Part shown: positions 1 through 9,069 of the stretch, piece after piece
Numbering within the stretch: the first letter of the stretch is position 1
How the letters are laid out: each line of letters opens with the position of its first letter
IMG/VR virus record: IMGVR_UViG_3300021127_000016
Coordinates: 1-40,405 of that record
Direction: 5' to 3' (one strand)
Length of the DNA stretch: 40,405 bases
Source: a virus
Translations under genes and position numbers: made by a program
Notes under the pieces: model-generated
The model's input: only the letters and a program-made list of their open reading frames with translations
Databases searched by the model: none
What the model was told of the DNA's origin: nothing

Positions 1-99
1 GGGTCAAGTTTCGTGAAACGTGGATTTGTTGACGGTTTTATACACAAAATCTTCGCAACCTGAAAATGGTCTGCCGACAACATCATCATTCCAATTCTA
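1..99. repeat. Left copy of the 99-bp terminal direct repeat (circular-assembly overlap)
   Basis: The first 99 bases are identical to 40307..40405. The repeat lies inside a tail gene whose frame continues correctly across the join, so it marks the overlap of a circular or circularly permuted genome of 40,306 bp. A biological terminal repeat cannot be excluded from sequence alone. Confidence 0.95.
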
Positions 100-1640
100 T
101 TTTCAATAGTTGCCGATAAATTTGATTTTTGAAGCGTGGGCAACGCAGGAATCGACCAATTCAATTTGATTCCAACAAAACGCAATGCCTTCACCACCTT
201 GTTAATGAATCCAGTTATTTTGTTGACCGCAGAAATACAAACATTTATAACGCTCACCAACGCTGAATCAATTGCGTCGAACACCTGAAGGAAGTCGTCA
301 ATGATTTGTTCAGGCAAAGTCAACCCAGTTTTAATTGAAGCACGTGCAAACGGAATCGAAACTTGTTGAAAATCAGTCAATGTGACAAATGGTTGGTAAT
401 TAACCGTTTTTTGTCCTGTTATTACTTGACAAATCGTTCCTTGGTAATCTTGCAACGTATTCATATCGGTTGAATCGGTTTCAAATTCCAACAAATAGTT
501 TGCAATCGCTTCGTCGGAGTTGAACGAATATTCTGGTTGGTATAAATTCGGCAATGTGTATTGTGGAGGCACGACGTTCAAATCCTTTCTTACAATGGTG
601 ATTGTTCCTTGATTCGTCGGCGTTGCACCGCCAACAGGAACGGAAACAACAACTTTCGCGTTGTATTTCGTTTTTATAGCGTTCAACAAATCGGCAAATG
701 TCCCCTTGAACCAACCAACCTGCGAATTAGGGTCTGGCGTCAAAAACCCCAACAATCCGCTCCCCGACGTTATCGAAGAGCCAACTGGCGCATTGTAAAG
801 TTTTGGTGGAATTATTATTTCGTTATAATACGGCGAATTCGGATTTTGAACAATGTCGCAAACAATGGACATATTCAAATAATCGGCAGCGTATTTTAAC
901 AAATCGCGGACGTACATTCCTGCATGATATTTTACTGGTGAAACCAAAAATTTAATTGTGTCCTCAATTATTTTTATCAATGCAGCCAACAACAAAATGA
1001 CATACGCAACTTTGACAATTAATTGCAACGCAGCTTGTACTGTCGTAAATACACCTCCTGCGTCAATTGCTAAATCCGTTATGCTTTCGATTTCTTTATA
1101 AATACTTTGCGACACGCCGAAAATTGAAATCGTTGCAATGATGCATTGTTCGTAATTAGGAACTTGATTTAAACAATACGGCACGAAAACATAAGCGGAA
1201 TTAGGAATATAACCTGCCTTGTTCAACGCCTTGAAATCGTCACTCGCCAAATATTCAAACGTGAAACCAGCTGCAACCTCGTTCAACCAATCCACAGTCG
1301 CGTTTGAAATTGCCTTTGTCGTTATGCTTATTTTATCCTTGAATCGCGCTCCTTTGAATGAAATGTAACCTTGGAAAACTTGTTTTTGAACGCCGTTTTC
1401 GGTCATATAAATCGCGAGTGACGGTGCTTCGGTAATGCCAACGCCTGTATTGTTCAATCCTGCTTCATAGTATGACATAAGCAATTCGTATTCGTCGCGA
1501 ACCCAAGTGAGTTCGGACAAGGACATTACACCGCTTTCGGGAAATTGGTCTTTACCATAATTTAATTCGATTTCCATTTCATGCGCGTTCGTCGGCAACC
1601 CAACTGGCTTTCCTGCAATTTCAAAACTAACTTGAACCAT
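1..1640 (-). CDS. Probable tail-tip/baseplate protein, N-terminal 546 residues (continues at 39958..40306)
   Basis: The ATG at 1638..1640 begins MVQVSFEIAGKPVG, 3 bp after the stop of the tape measure gene. The frame is open to the left edge. Joined to the right end of the window it gives 662 residues ending at 39958. I recognise no catalytic motif. A strongly hydrophobic stretch near residue 213 (VILLLAALIKII) could be a membrane-interacting segment, and the rest is mixed beta-rich sequence. Its place directly after the tape measure, and before several large beta-rich proteins, fits a distal tail or tail-tip protein of a siphovirus. That role is inferred from gene order only; the gene itself is certain. 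Confidence 0.85.
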   Translation of the reverse strand, partial: MVQVSFEIAGKPVGLPTNAHEMEIELNYGKDQFPESGVMSLSELTWVRDEYELLMSYYEAGLNNTGVGITEAPSLAIYMTENGVQKQVFQGYISFKGARFKDKISITTKAISNATVDWLNEVAAGFTFEYLASDDFKALNKAGYIPNSAYVFVPYCLNQVPNYEQCIIATISIFGVSQSIYKEIESITDLAIDAGGVFTTVQAALQLIVKVAYVILLLAALIKIIEDTIKFLVSPVKYHAGMYVRDLLKYAADYLNMSIVCDIVQNPNSPYYNEIIIPPKLYNAPVGSSITSGSGLLGFLTPDPNSQVGWFKGTFADLLNAIKTKYNAKVVVSVPVGGATPTNQGTITIVRKDLNVVPPQYTLPNLYQPEYSFNSDEAIANYLLEFETDSTDMNTLQDYQGTICQVITGQKTVNYQPFVTLTDFQQVSIPFARASIKTGLTLPEQIIDDFLQVFDAIDSALVSVINVCISAVNKITGFINKVVKALRFVGIKLNWSIPALPTLQKSNLSATIENRIGMMMLSADHFQVAKILCIKPSTNPRFTKLD

Positions 1641-1643
1641 GAC

Positions 1644-4600
1644 TTATATATAATTATTGTTTGATTTTTTGTAATGAATAACTTTCTTCAAACCGTTGAC
1701 AAGTTCGGATTTGCTTATCGTTCCGTCAGGGTGAATTTCCGTTGTCGAAACTGGTCGCGTCCGAATTGCTTCTTCTATACGTCCCAACTTTGTTTTCATT
1801 TCAGAAAATTCTTGAATCAACAACGCGCTTTGTTGTACATTGCCAGCAAAATCAATCGTTTTTATGTCCACGCCTTGCAAATAACCCATTTGGTATTTAT
1901 AGGCTAATTGAGCCAATTCGTTGTTGGACATTTTTCCAATCAACCTGTTTTGTTCGCCTGTCAAAATCCTTTCAGAGCCGTCAACGGCAACGACATATCC
2001 GTCGCGTCCGCCGTGAACTTTGTTACCTGCCAAATCTTCGCCAACGTTTTCCGTTCCTTCAAAATATTTTCCTGCCACAGCACCAGCCAGACCCATTGCC
2101 AAAGCAGCTGTTGCCAACGCCTTCATTGGGTCTTGGGACGTCGCTGCCGAAGCCAACATTTTGAAAAACGCCAATTCCTTCGCTTGTTTTTCCTCCTTGA
2201 TTGCCAATTGTTGTTTCGCCAATTCGTCCTTCGCTGCTGCAGCCTTTTCAAATGCCAATGTGTTATTTAATCCCTCGGACGCCAATTGTTGTTGTTGAAT
2301 GATATTGCGTTGGCGCATTTCCAAATCGTTGTTCAACTGCGCTTCCGTTTTCGAGTTTGCCGTTTTTTGCATTTCGTCGGCAACCTGAGCAAGTTCGTTA
2401 GCTTCTTCGCGAATGGCTTTCTTGGCGATTTCCAACTTTTTCTCCTCCAAATCCTTTTTTCGGTCGAGTTCTTCGTTGTCTAAATTTTCTAAATCGTCTT
2501 GAAGTTTTTTATTTAGTTGGTAAATTTTATCGTTTTTCTCTTCTTCAGAAAGCGTTATATCGTCATTTATTTTTTGCTCGTCCTGTGCTTCCTTTTGACG
2601 CAACAACGCTTTTTTTGCCATTGTTTCCTGTTCGGCAATCAATTCTTGTTGGTTTATGTCCTTGTTCAATTCGTGAACACCTGACCCTGCGGATTCGTCC
2701 TTGGAAGTTTTCTTTTCTGCCAACGCAGCCAAATGTTCCGTCCGTTTGATTGTTTGTTCTAAATCCTCGTTTGCAATCGCGTTTTGAATGTCACGAATAC
2801 GCAATTCTGTTTCAAGTGACAAACGGTATTTTTCTTTTTCGTATTTAGCGGTTGCCGAAAGTTTTTGTTCCTCCAACGCCCTTTCGTTTTTAGCAATCGC
2901 AACTTCTTGTTCCTTGCGTTTGTCGGCGGTCAATTTATACAAATTAGCTTTCAAATTTTCTTGGGCGCGTTCACCTCGTTCAATTTCTAACAATTCAGCG
3001 TCGTAACTCTTTTTGATTTGCGCCAATTTCTTTTCGTCAGAAATGTCGATTTGGTCAATGTTATCGGCAGCGATTTTTTCGTAAATACTTTTGTAGGTGT
3101 CAGCCAATCCCTGAATCGCTTGGGTTTGTTTCATATTGGAATCGCGAACAACTTCCTGAATGTCGTGTTCCAATTTCTTTCGCAACGTCACACGTTCAGC
3201 AGCGTGTTTTGGGTCACTTCCGTCGGCGTCACCAAGTTTTCGCTGTTGTTCAACGAGCGCACGGAGTTCGTTTTGGTATGAATTGCGCAATATTTGAATT
3301 CGTTGCGTTTCTTCTTCCTGCGTCAACATTATTTTTCGCAATGAAGACGCCTCCTTCATTTGGATTTCTTGTTGCGTGACTTCTTGTTCCAACGCCAAAA
3401 TTTGTTTTGACGTTTTCATTTTCGCTTGGGCGTGTTCCCTTTCAGCGTTATAAACCGCTGCTTCCGCTTCCGCTGCTTCCTTGCGTTTTTCACGCGACGC
3501 AATGCCGTCGTCAATAAACGCTTCGGCAACTTTTTTTCGTTCCTCGGCAACCTCCTTCAAATGTTTTATTTCCAATGCAGCGGATTGGTCTGTCAAATCG
3601 TTGTGTTCCTTTAACAATGCTATTTTTTGCGGAATGATTTCCGTTTCCATTGCTTTCTCACGTGCTTCCTTTGCCTGTGCCTGAAGTTCTGCAATTTTCG
3701 GAAGATTGACGATTTCCATTTCCTCCAATTGTTGCATTGCCTTCGTGTATTCGCGCATTGCGGAGGCAGCGTGTGTTGCTTGTCCGCCAGTTTCCTTCAT
3801 TACTTCTAAAAATGCTTTGTCAGCTGCCAATTCGTCTTGTGCCTGTTGCGTTTTCGTTATAGACTTAACAACTTCGTACAACACAGCTGCGAGGGCAATT
3901 GCAGCCAATACAAACGGATTTGTCGCCAATGCTTTCAAAGCTGTTCCCAATCCTTCCGTCGCAACCGTGGCTTCCTCCGCTGCAACCTTTTCGCCCTTCA
4001 ATGCCAACGTTGACGCTTCGGTTGCCGTCGTTCCAATTTCCGTTGCAACCGTTTTTTCAACCTCCGCTCCTTTCAATAATTCAGTCGCTGCAATATCCGT
4101 TTCCTTAGTTGCAACGTTTTCTTTTGTTGCAACATTTTCCGCTTCCGTGGCGACGATATTTCCCTCGGTTGCTTCCTTTTCGGCAAACATTGTACCTACT
4201 AATGCCTCTAATTTACCCGACAATAATTCGATTGTTCCCAACCATTTGTTCATTGTTTCGCCCAAAATTCCAGTCCCTTCGAATGCCTCCTTTATTGACG
4301 CTGTATAATTTCCGACGTTCAACTTTTGTTGTTTTAATTTGTCGGAATTTTCCTTGATATACTGGTTGTTTTTGTCAATCGCAGCGTTTAGTTCTTTCAA
4401 ACGCGCTTGTCCTTCTTGCGTTTCAAGGTTTAACGACTTACGTTCAACGCGCAATTTAGCATTTGCAGCCTCAACTTTTTGCAACGTCCCCACCGATTTG
4501 TCCATTTCAACAATTTCGGCTTTTAACAACGCAATACGGTCTTTTTTATTAGCTGCGTCAACTTGGTTTTGCGCAATTTCTTTTTCGGTGAGAGCAATTT

Positions 4601-4859
4601 TTGTTTTCTTCGTTTCGTTCGAAATCTTTTCGAGGTCGTCGATACGCGCCAAAATATCGTTGGCAGCAACCAAGTCGGCAATCGCTGACGGTGCTTTTAT
4701 TTTTGCCAATTCAGCAGCGGTGTTTTTGGCAACCGTTTTCAATTGGTTTTCAAATTCGGGAAGGAATTTCATTAAATCCTCGAACTCTTTTTGAATGCCG
4801 TCCCTCACCGCGCCTTTTTCGGCAATGTCGTCCTGTGTAATTATTTTACTGTTTGCCAT
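1644..4859 (-). CDS. Tape measure protein
   Basis: This 1071-residue protein is the longest strongly helical protein of the tail module. Most of it is charged coiled coil rich in Lys, Glu, Ala and Gln. Two hydrophobic patches, near residues 315-335 (NPFVLAAIALAAVLYEVV) and 915-930 (ALATAALAMGLAGAVAG), are typical of tape measures, which fill the tail tube, set its length and help DNA cross the membrane. Residues about 225-305 form a low-complexity Ala/Thr/Glu/Val run of VATE/VATK-like units. By the usual 1.5 angstrom per residue, 1071 residues would give a tail of about 160 nm. The start overlaps the end of the upstream gene by 14 bp. It sits between probable tail-assembly genes and the tail-tip gene, the standard siphovirus order. 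Confidence 0.93.
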   Translation of the reverse strand: MANSKIITQDDIAEKGAVRDGIQKEFEDLMKFLPEFENQLKTVAKNTAAELAKIKAPSAIADLVAANDILARIDDLEKISNETKKTKIALTEKEIAQNQVDAANKKDRIALLKAEIVEMDKSVGTLQKVEAANAKLRVERKSLNLETQEGQARLKELNAAIDKNNQYIKENSDKLKQQKLNVGNYTASIKEAFEGTGILGETMNKWLGTIELLSGKLEALVGTMFAEKEATEGNIVATEAENVATKENVATKETDIAATELLKGAEVEKTVATEIGTTATEASTLALKGEKVAAEEATVATEGLGTALKALATNPFVLAAIALAAVLYEVVKSITKTQQAQDELAADKAFLEVMKETGGQATHAASAMREYTKAMQQLEEMEIVNLPKIAELQAQAKEAREKAMETEIIPQKIALLKEHNDLTDQSAALEIKHLKEVAEERKKVAEAFIDDGIASREKRKEAAEAEAAVYNAEREHAQAKMKTSKQILALEQEVTQQEIQMKEASSLRKIMLTQEEETQRIQILRNSYQNELRALVEQQRKLGDADGSDPKHAAERVTLRKKLEHDIQEVVRDSNMKQTQAIQGLADTYKSIYEKIAADNIDQIDISDEKKLAQIKKSYDAELLEIERGERAQENLKANLYKLTADKRKEQEVAIAKNERALEEQKLSATAKYEKEKYRLSLETELRIRDIQNAIANEDLEQTIKRTEHLAALAEKKTSKDESAGSGVHELNKDINQQELIAEQETMAKKALLRQKEAQDEQKINDDITLSEEEKNDKIYQLNKKLQDDLENLDNEELDRKKDLEEKKLEIAKKAIREEANELAQVADEMQKTANSKTEAQLNNDLEMRQRNIIQQQQLASEGLNNTLAFEKAAAAKDELAKQQLAIKEEKQAKELAFFKMLASAATSQDPMKALATAALAMGLAGAVAGKYFEGTENVGEDLAGNKVHGGRDGYVVAVDGSERILTGEQNRLIGKMSNNELAQLAYKYQMGYLQGVDIKTIDFAGNVQQSALLIQEFSEMKTKLGRIEEAIRTRPVSTTEIHPDGTISKSELVNGLKKVIHYKKSNNNYI

Positions 4860-5295
4860 TTTCGATATTTTTTAAATACGTGTAAAATTCTGCAACCGAA
4901 AGTTCCTTGATTGGAATATAACATTTCATTGACTTTTCAATCAACAGCTTAGCTTCGAAAACATTCAGCCCGACGTTTTCGTTGGCTTCCATTTTTTCCA
5001 AAATAATTTCTTCACGGCGGATTTGGTTTAAAATTGTATCGTCGTCTTCTAACAAACGTTTTAATTTTAACCGCCCAATTTTTATTTTCATGTCAAACAT
5101 CAACATGAATTTTTTGTTCATTCCGAAACGTTTAAAAAAATCGTTGTTCATGTCAACCCAAACGCGTTCCAATTCCTTTTCCTCGTTCGGTTTCAATTCT
5201 CTTATTTTAACCAACAAATGTTTCAATCCTTCGCCCTTTATTAATTTATCCCAACGAAGGACAGGCAATTCGTCGATTGTTATGAAGTATTTCAT
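4846..5295 (-). CDS. Hypothetical tail-assembly protein upstream of the tape measure
   Basis: A 149-residue, largely helical and charged protein beginning MKYFITIDELPVLRWDKL. It overlaps the upstream gene by 4 bp (ATGA) and the tape measure by 14 bp, so the three are translationally coupled. The slot between tail tube and tape measure is usually held by tail-assembly chaperones, and this protein is a reasonable candidate by position, size and helical character. I see no slippery heptamer with an extended second frame as in the lambda G/GT pair, so if it is a chaperone it appears to be made as a single product. The family was not recognised. Confidence 0.8.
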   Translation of the reverse strand: MKYFITIDELPVLRWDKLIKGEGLKHLLVKIRELKPNEEKELERVWVDMNNDFFKRFGMNKKFMLMFDMKIKIGRLKLKRLLEDDDTILNQIRREEIILEKMEANENVGLNVFEAKLLIEKSMKCYIPIKELSVAEFYTYLKNIENGKQ

Positions 5296-5741
5296 GTAAA
5301 AAGTCTTTGCCTTATTGAATCAATCATTCGTTCCTTAATTTCTGGCATTATTGTTTGAACGCTCTCTTCCGTCAATCCCAATCCGTCGGTAATTCGGTCA
5401 AAAAAATTATTCCGGTCGTCCGCTGTAATTTCAAAGCCGTTTTTTGGCAATACTTGAACCTTCATTGACGCGTATGTTTCGCCTGTGTCCTTTCCTGTAA
5501 TGTGGTCGGAACGTCCGTCACGACCTTCGGCAAGTGCCAATGGTTTGTATTTTGAAACGGTTATTGGTGCATATTGCCCAGTTGGTGTGCCGTCCGATTG
5601 GACGCCTTGGTTATACAACTGGTTTTGGTTCAAATCGACAATTTGCGCTTGGACGCTTGGCACGGAAAAAATTTCGTCCAAAATTTCGTCTTGCTTCAAT
5701 GCAAGTCCGCGTTCACAAAGCGATTTTAATTTGTCGAACAT
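5292..5741 (-). CDS. Tail-module structural/completion-type protein
   Basis: A 149-residue protein beginning MFDKLKSLCERGL. The middle (QLYNQGVQSDGTPTG, then ITGKDTGETYASMKV, then DDRNNFFDRITDGLGLTEE) resembles a small protein common in Bacteroidota phages and prophages near the tape measure and often labelled tail completion or hypothetical structural; this resemblance is from memory. It is the first gene after the terminator at 5757..5788. A TAAATTTG promoter box ends 4 nt before its ATG, so it may start its own, possibly leaderless, transcript. The 3' end overlaps the next gene by 4 bp. Confidence 0.82.
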   Translation of the reverse strand: MFDKLKSLCERGLALKQDEILDEIFSVPSVQAQIVDLNQNQLYNQGVQSDGTPTGQYAPITVSKYKPLALAEGRDGRSDHITGKDTGETYASMKVQVLPKNGFEITADDRNNFFDRITDGLGLTEESVQTIMPEIKERMIDSIRQRLFT

Positions 5742-5745
5742 ACTA

Positions 5746-5753
5746 CAAATTTA
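5746..5753 (-). promoter_or_regulatory. TAnnTTTG promoter box at the start of the 5292..5741 gene
   Basis: On the minus strand this reads TAAATTTG, an exact match to the Bacteroidota -7 box TAnnTTTG, followed by TAGT and then ATG. Transcription would begin about at the start codon. No clear -33 TTTG was found at the usual spacing. The run TTTGTAGTATG resembles the repeat element at the putative origin. Confidence 0.55.
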
Positions 5754-5756
5754 AAC

Positions 5757-5788
5757 AAAAAAAGGAAGGTTTTTACGCCTTCCTTTTT
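5757..5788 (-). terminator. Rho-independent terminator after the probable tail tube gene
   Basis: The GGAAGG/CCTTCC stem (5764..5769 with 5778..5783) is extended by flanking A:T pairs, has an 8-nt loop, and is followed on the minus strand by seven T residues. It lies 22 bp beyond the stop of the 5810..6763 gene. It probably separates the abundant head/tube transcripts from the tail genes. Confidence 0.8.
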
Positions 5789-5809
5789 CGTTTTTATGCT
5801 TTTGTTTTT

Positions 5810-6763
5810 TTACGCTCCCATTAACAAAGAAGTAGCAACAACGTTCGTGAAATCGAAACCATTTTTGTTCGGTGTCAAAGTCAACGTGTGACCAGACGCT
5901 GGAACAGTTCCAGTGATTGTGAACGTGTATGTTCCTTGTGGTGATTCAACCACGGTGAACGTTACGGCAGAACTTGCAGTATTGTCGTACAAAGTGAAAT
6001 TCGATGCCAACAAACCTTTCACTGTTTCAGGCGACAAAATAGAACCAAATGAATCGTAAAGCTTAACAATAACAGTCCCCGCAGCGTGTGAAGCGGAAAT
6101 CAATTTTGCGTAAACTTCGATTAAACCATTATAGTTTTGTGGATAAATATCGCCAACCAATTGATTTTGTTGTAAACCACGCAATTGACAATCTTGTTCA
6201 CTTGGGTGATAATCGAACGAATAACCAATCATTTGAGGTGTTGAATCGGTTTCGTTTGTCCACAACGCAGCAACCGACCCTGCAACCAATTTCACTGGAT
6301 ATAATTTTGTTCCGTCGTCCGAAATACGTCCCCAAATTGTTCCTTGGGCGTCAATTGCGAATTTACAAAGGTTGGCACAACGACCGCCTTCCAAAATCCC
6401 AACCAATTGAGGACTTGCAGATTCTGGCGGAAACATACCAGCGAATGAACGAACGCCGTTACGAACGAAACGTTTTGTTCCGTCTTTATAAGCATACGTA
6501 ATTGGCTTTTCGCGTTCGTCAACAATGTCAACCATTGGAGGCAACGGATAAAGACGTGCCAAGGGGTCAACGTTGTTCAACAACGCTTGGAAATAAGAAT
6601 CGTTCAATGTAGCAGTCAAATCAATGTAGTTCAATGCTCCCGCCGAATTGAATTGGTTCATTAACCACGTAATTTTTTCTACTTTTTTGATAGGTGTGCA
6701 ACCGACCCCAGTGTTTACCAGTGTCATATTGCAATCGCAAACTTGGGCGCAGCCGTTAGCCAT
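5810..6763 (-). CDS. Probable major tail (tube) protein
   Basis: 317 residues beginning MANGCAQVCDCNMTL. The N-terminal part carries several Cys residues. The last 90 or so residues (VKLYDSFGSILSPETV, then TLTLTPNKNGFDFTNV) are Ser/Thr/Val-rich and resemble an Ig-like beta sandwich, as often appended to tail tube proteins. The gene sits after the connector-like genes, before the tape measure group, and ends at a strong terminator, which suits a highly expressed tube protein. The ATG is preceded by AAAACCAAAAAATC, an A/C-rich leader typical of this genome. A head decoration protein is the main alternative. Function is inferred from position and beta-rich composition. Confidence 0.8.
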   Translation of the reverse strand: MANGCAQVCDCNMTLVNTGVGCTPIKKVEKITWLMNQFNSAGALNYIDLTATLNDSYFQALLNNVDPLARLYPLPPMVDIVDEREKPITYAYKDGTKRFVRNGVRSFAGMFPPESASPQLVGILEGGRCANLCKFAIDAQGTIWGRISDDGTKLYPVKLVAGSVAALWTNETDSTPQMIGYSFDYHPSEQDCQLRGLQQNQLVGDIYPQNYNGLIEVYAKLISASHAAGTVIVKLYDSFGSILSPETVKGLLASNFTLYDNTASSAVTFTVVESPQGTYTFTITGTVPASGHTLTLTPNKNGFDFTNVVATSLLMGA

Positions 6764-6790
6764 GATTTTTTGGTTTTAAATGTTTAATTT

Positions 6791-7174
6791 TTATGATAAA
6801 GTTACTTTTTGAATTTTTTGTTCGTAATAAAATGTTATCGTTCCTGCCCCTGCGTCGCCTGTGTGTGAATATTGAATCGCAATATATTTGAATGGAAAAA
6901 ATTGTTTAACAAACGGCGTTTGCAAAGTTTGATTGGTGAACGCCGTGCCGTTTTCGTCGCGAACAGTTACCATGTCGGAAACGTTATTAGACTTGTTACC
7001 ACCAAGAACCGCCCACCGTCCAGTATTCGGATTAACGGTTGCCGAAAGGTCTGGAATAATCGACAACGCTTGGGTTGAACATTTAGAAGGGTCGAACTCT
7101 TGCGAACTGAACGCGTCAGCATTTTCGGGAATCGCACCCATGCCAACAAATATTTGACTTGAAATGTAGGTCAT
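6791..7174 (-). CDS. Small structural protein, head-tail region
   Basis: A 127-residue beta-rich protein beginning MTYISSQIFVGMGAIP, with motifs such as NPNTGRWAVLGGNKSNN and GDAGAGTITFYYEQKI near its C terminus. It has no signal peptide or membrane segment. Its ATG overlaps the stop of the upstream gene (ATGA). Lying between a terminator-like protein and the probable tail tube, it may be a connector or tail-completion protein. The family is not recognised. Confidence 0.8.
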   Translation of the reverse strand: MTYISSQIFVGMGAIPENADAFSSQEFDPSKCSTQALSIIPDLSATVNPNTGRWAVLGGNKSNNVSDMVTVRDENGTAFTNQTLQTPFVKQFFPFKYIAIQYSHTGDAGAGTITFYYEQKIQKVTLS

Positions 7175-7731
7175 AATATAGGATTTGAATTTTTAGTGTT
7201 ATTATAAACCATTTTAAAACCGAATCTGACAACGACAAAGTCATTCATGTCGTCGAAATATTTTTTGTCGTAATTCAATTTCAACGAATCGTAAACCTTA
7301 TCGACGCCAGTAATTATTGTGTCCATTCGTGGCGTCCAAAACTTGTTGTTTATTGCCATTCTTACATCGTCAATCAACTTCTCGTCCTTCCTGTCGCAAT
7401 TCTTTCCGTACAACGCCCCAACGTTCGCCTGAACAATTAAAAACACGTCCTGCGTCCACACAAGTTTTTTGTTGTCGTATTCGCGTTTTTCGTCGGTCAA
7501 AAAGAAACTCGTCACTTGTTTTTTGTCGTCAAACAAAACGTCCTTGTATTCGCCGTTTCCAATGTATGCCTCTGGAACAATATTTTTGTCGCGTTTATTT
7601 TTGTACGCCCTTGCGTATGAATTATAATTGAACCAATTAAAATTGCTCGTAAGTTCAAGGAACAAATCGCATTGCAACATATCAATGACGCTGTCAATTC
7701 CAACTGGTGATTCGCGTCGTACTAATGCCAT
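7171..7731 (-). CDS. Head-tail joining/tail terminator candidate
   Basis: A 186-residue alpha/beta protein beginning MALVRRESPVGIDS, with many Lys, Asp and Tyr residues and a C-terminal strand pair (FVVVRFGFKMVYNN). Size and position, between head proteins and the probable tail tube, are those of neck or tail terminator proteins. No motif proves it. It overlaps the next gene by 4 bp and follows the small basic gene at 7762..7893 by 30 bp. Confidence 0.78.
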   Translation of the reverse strand: MALVRRESPVGIDSVIDMLQCDLFLELTSNFNWFNYNSYARAYKNKRDKNIVPEAYIGNGEYKDVLFDDKKQVTSFFLTDEKREYDNKKLVWTQDVFLIVQANVGALYGKNCDRKDEKLIDDVRMAINNKFWTPRMDTIITGVDKVYDSLKLNYDKKYFDDMNDFVVVRFGFKMVYNNTKNSNPIL

Positions 7732-7761
7732 AAAATTACAAAATTTATTTAATCAAAATAT

Positions 7762-7893
7762 TTATTTTTTCTTGCTTTTCGCTTTTTCGGAATATGCAAT
7801 TGCAACCGATTGTTTTATTGATTTACCAGCGTTGTGTTCAACCTGAATATTGTGTTGAAATGTTTTTTTCGACGTTCCTTTTTTCAATGGCAT
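7762..7893 (-). CDS. 43-residue basic protein of the MPLKKG...KQSVAIAYS family
   Basis: A short gene: ATG at 7891..7893, TAA at 7762..7764. It begins MPLKKGTSKKTFQHNI, continues with KSIKQSVAIAYSEKAK and ends in a Lys-rich tail. From memory this matches a very common tiny phage protein (MPLKKG-SKKTI...KQAVAIAL/YS) found among head and packaging genes of many phages; its function is unknown. It starts 5 bp after the stop of the 7899..9038 gene. The clear family pattern makes it a real gene despite its size. Confidence 0.85.
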   Translation of the reverse strand: MPLKKGTSKKTFQHNIQVEHNAGKSIKQSVAIAYSEKAKSKKK

Positions 7894-7898
7894 ATCAA

Positions 7899-9038
7899 TC
7901 AAGTTAATGTTTGAACTAATATCAATCCGTCCCCCTCGTAACCTTCAGAAAGTTTTTTTAATTCTTTTTTAATTTTTGCAATCGCGCCGTAAAATTCAGG
8001 GCGCAATCCCTTTACTTTGACGTTTCCCTCACCGCTCTCTCCCTCTATTTGCGACATCATTGTCGCTGCATATTGTCCCGAAATCCTTTCGTTGCGGTTA
8101 CTTCTAATGGATGCAATGCTTTCGGAAATCAACGAAATTTGCAAGTCGATTTGGATTGCACGTGCAAACAATTTTTCATTTTGTATAATCAAATCCGTGT
8201 AATCGTTGTAAACCGTTATGTCTGGATTTATGCCATTGTAAAAAACATAAGGACTGAAACCCATAAGGTCGAACGGTGCTTCCAATGACGTGAAGTTCAC
8301 GAACGACGAACGATAATATGTAATGCAATCAATTTCCGACATTAACACCGCCTCACGGTATTCGCGTTTAAATGGTTTTAAATTTGGGCAGTCGGCAGTA
8401 AAATATCCAAGGTAATAATCCCCCTTATAACCTTTGCCAAGCGTTGAATTGTCGCATACCCAATCCAATTGAACCTCTTGAAATGGCTGTGTCACATTAA
8501 CCGATTGAACAAACAACGGCGTTGTCAAATCAGCCGTGTTGAATAAATAAAGATTGATTGTACCAGTTCCGTTGAATTCAAGAAAAACGCGTTCGATTTT
8601 AAACGCAACGTTTTTTTCTTGCGACACCTGAATCCAATAACATTGAAACCCAGCTGGGTTGTCGTAACAATTTACAAAATTCCCTTGGGCGTTGCGTTGA
8701 TTGTTGTTAACGGACGTTTGTGAAATCTTATTCAACGCGTGTTTATAAATCATTTGCCTGTCAATAATGTCGTTGTCCGAAAACACGGCATTGGCGACGT
8801 TTATAATTGACGTGGAAATTTTTTGTCGCAACCACGTATTAAAATCAATATCTTGTATCCCTGCGTAATCCTGCGAATCCTTAACGGTTTCGATTTTTAC
8901 GAACGGATTGTCATTCACTATATAACCCGAACGGCTTGTTGTGTTTTGCGAATCAAGAATCGCGTATTCAGGATTGAAAGATTGACGAAACCCAACAAGT
9001 CCAGCCAAGCGAGTTGAAAGGGTTGTTGGGTTTATCAT
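7899..9038 (-). CDS. Structural protein downstream of the capsid genes
   Basis: 379 residues beginning MINPTTLSTRLAGLVG. The central part is beta-rich, with several Cys and aromatic residues (about residues 125-235, for example FVNCYDNPAGFQCYW and LDWVCDNSTLGKGY). The last 90 residues are helical (AIQIDLQISLISESIASI, then KIKKELKKLSEGYEGDG). It follows the capsid and signal-peptide genes and precedes the connector-like genes, so a head completion or neck role is plausible. It carries no signal peptide, unlike its upstream neighbour. The family was not recognised. Confidence 0.8.
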   Translation of the reverse strand: MINPTTLSTRLAGLVGFRQSFNPEYAILDSQNTTSRSGYIVNDNPFVKIETVKDSQDYAGIQDIDFNTWLRQKISTSIINVANAVFSDNDIIDRQMIYKHALNKISQTSVNNNQRNAQGNFVNCYDNPAGFQCYWIQVSQEKNVAFKIERVFLEFNGTGTINLYLFNTADLTTPLFVQSVNVTQPFQEVQLDWVCDNSTLGKGYKGDYYLGYFTADCPNLKPFKREYREAVLMSEIDCITYYRSSFVNFTSLEAPFDLMGFSPYVFYNGINPDITVYNDYTDLIIQNEKLFARAIQIDLQISLISESIASIRSNRNERISGQYAATMMSQIEGESGEGNVKVKGLRPEFYGAIAKIKKELKKLSEGYEGDGLILVQTLT

Positions 9039-9069
9039 GGTTTCGTCAATTAGTTGTTAATGGTTGCAA

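Noticed and set aside
1-99. Biological direct terminal repeat as in T7-like phages
   Set aside because: It is short, lies within a gene and has the size of an assembly overlap, so circular permutation or circular assembly is the simpler reading.
1674-4840. Many open frames on the plus strand opposite the tape measure gene
   Set aside because: They mirror a strongly biased coiled-coil gene, have low-complexity products, no leaders and no recognisable domains.
4846-5741. Programmed frameshift of a tail-assembly chaperone pair
   Set aside because: No slippery heptamer with an extended second frame was found; the genes are coupled by ordinary overlaps.
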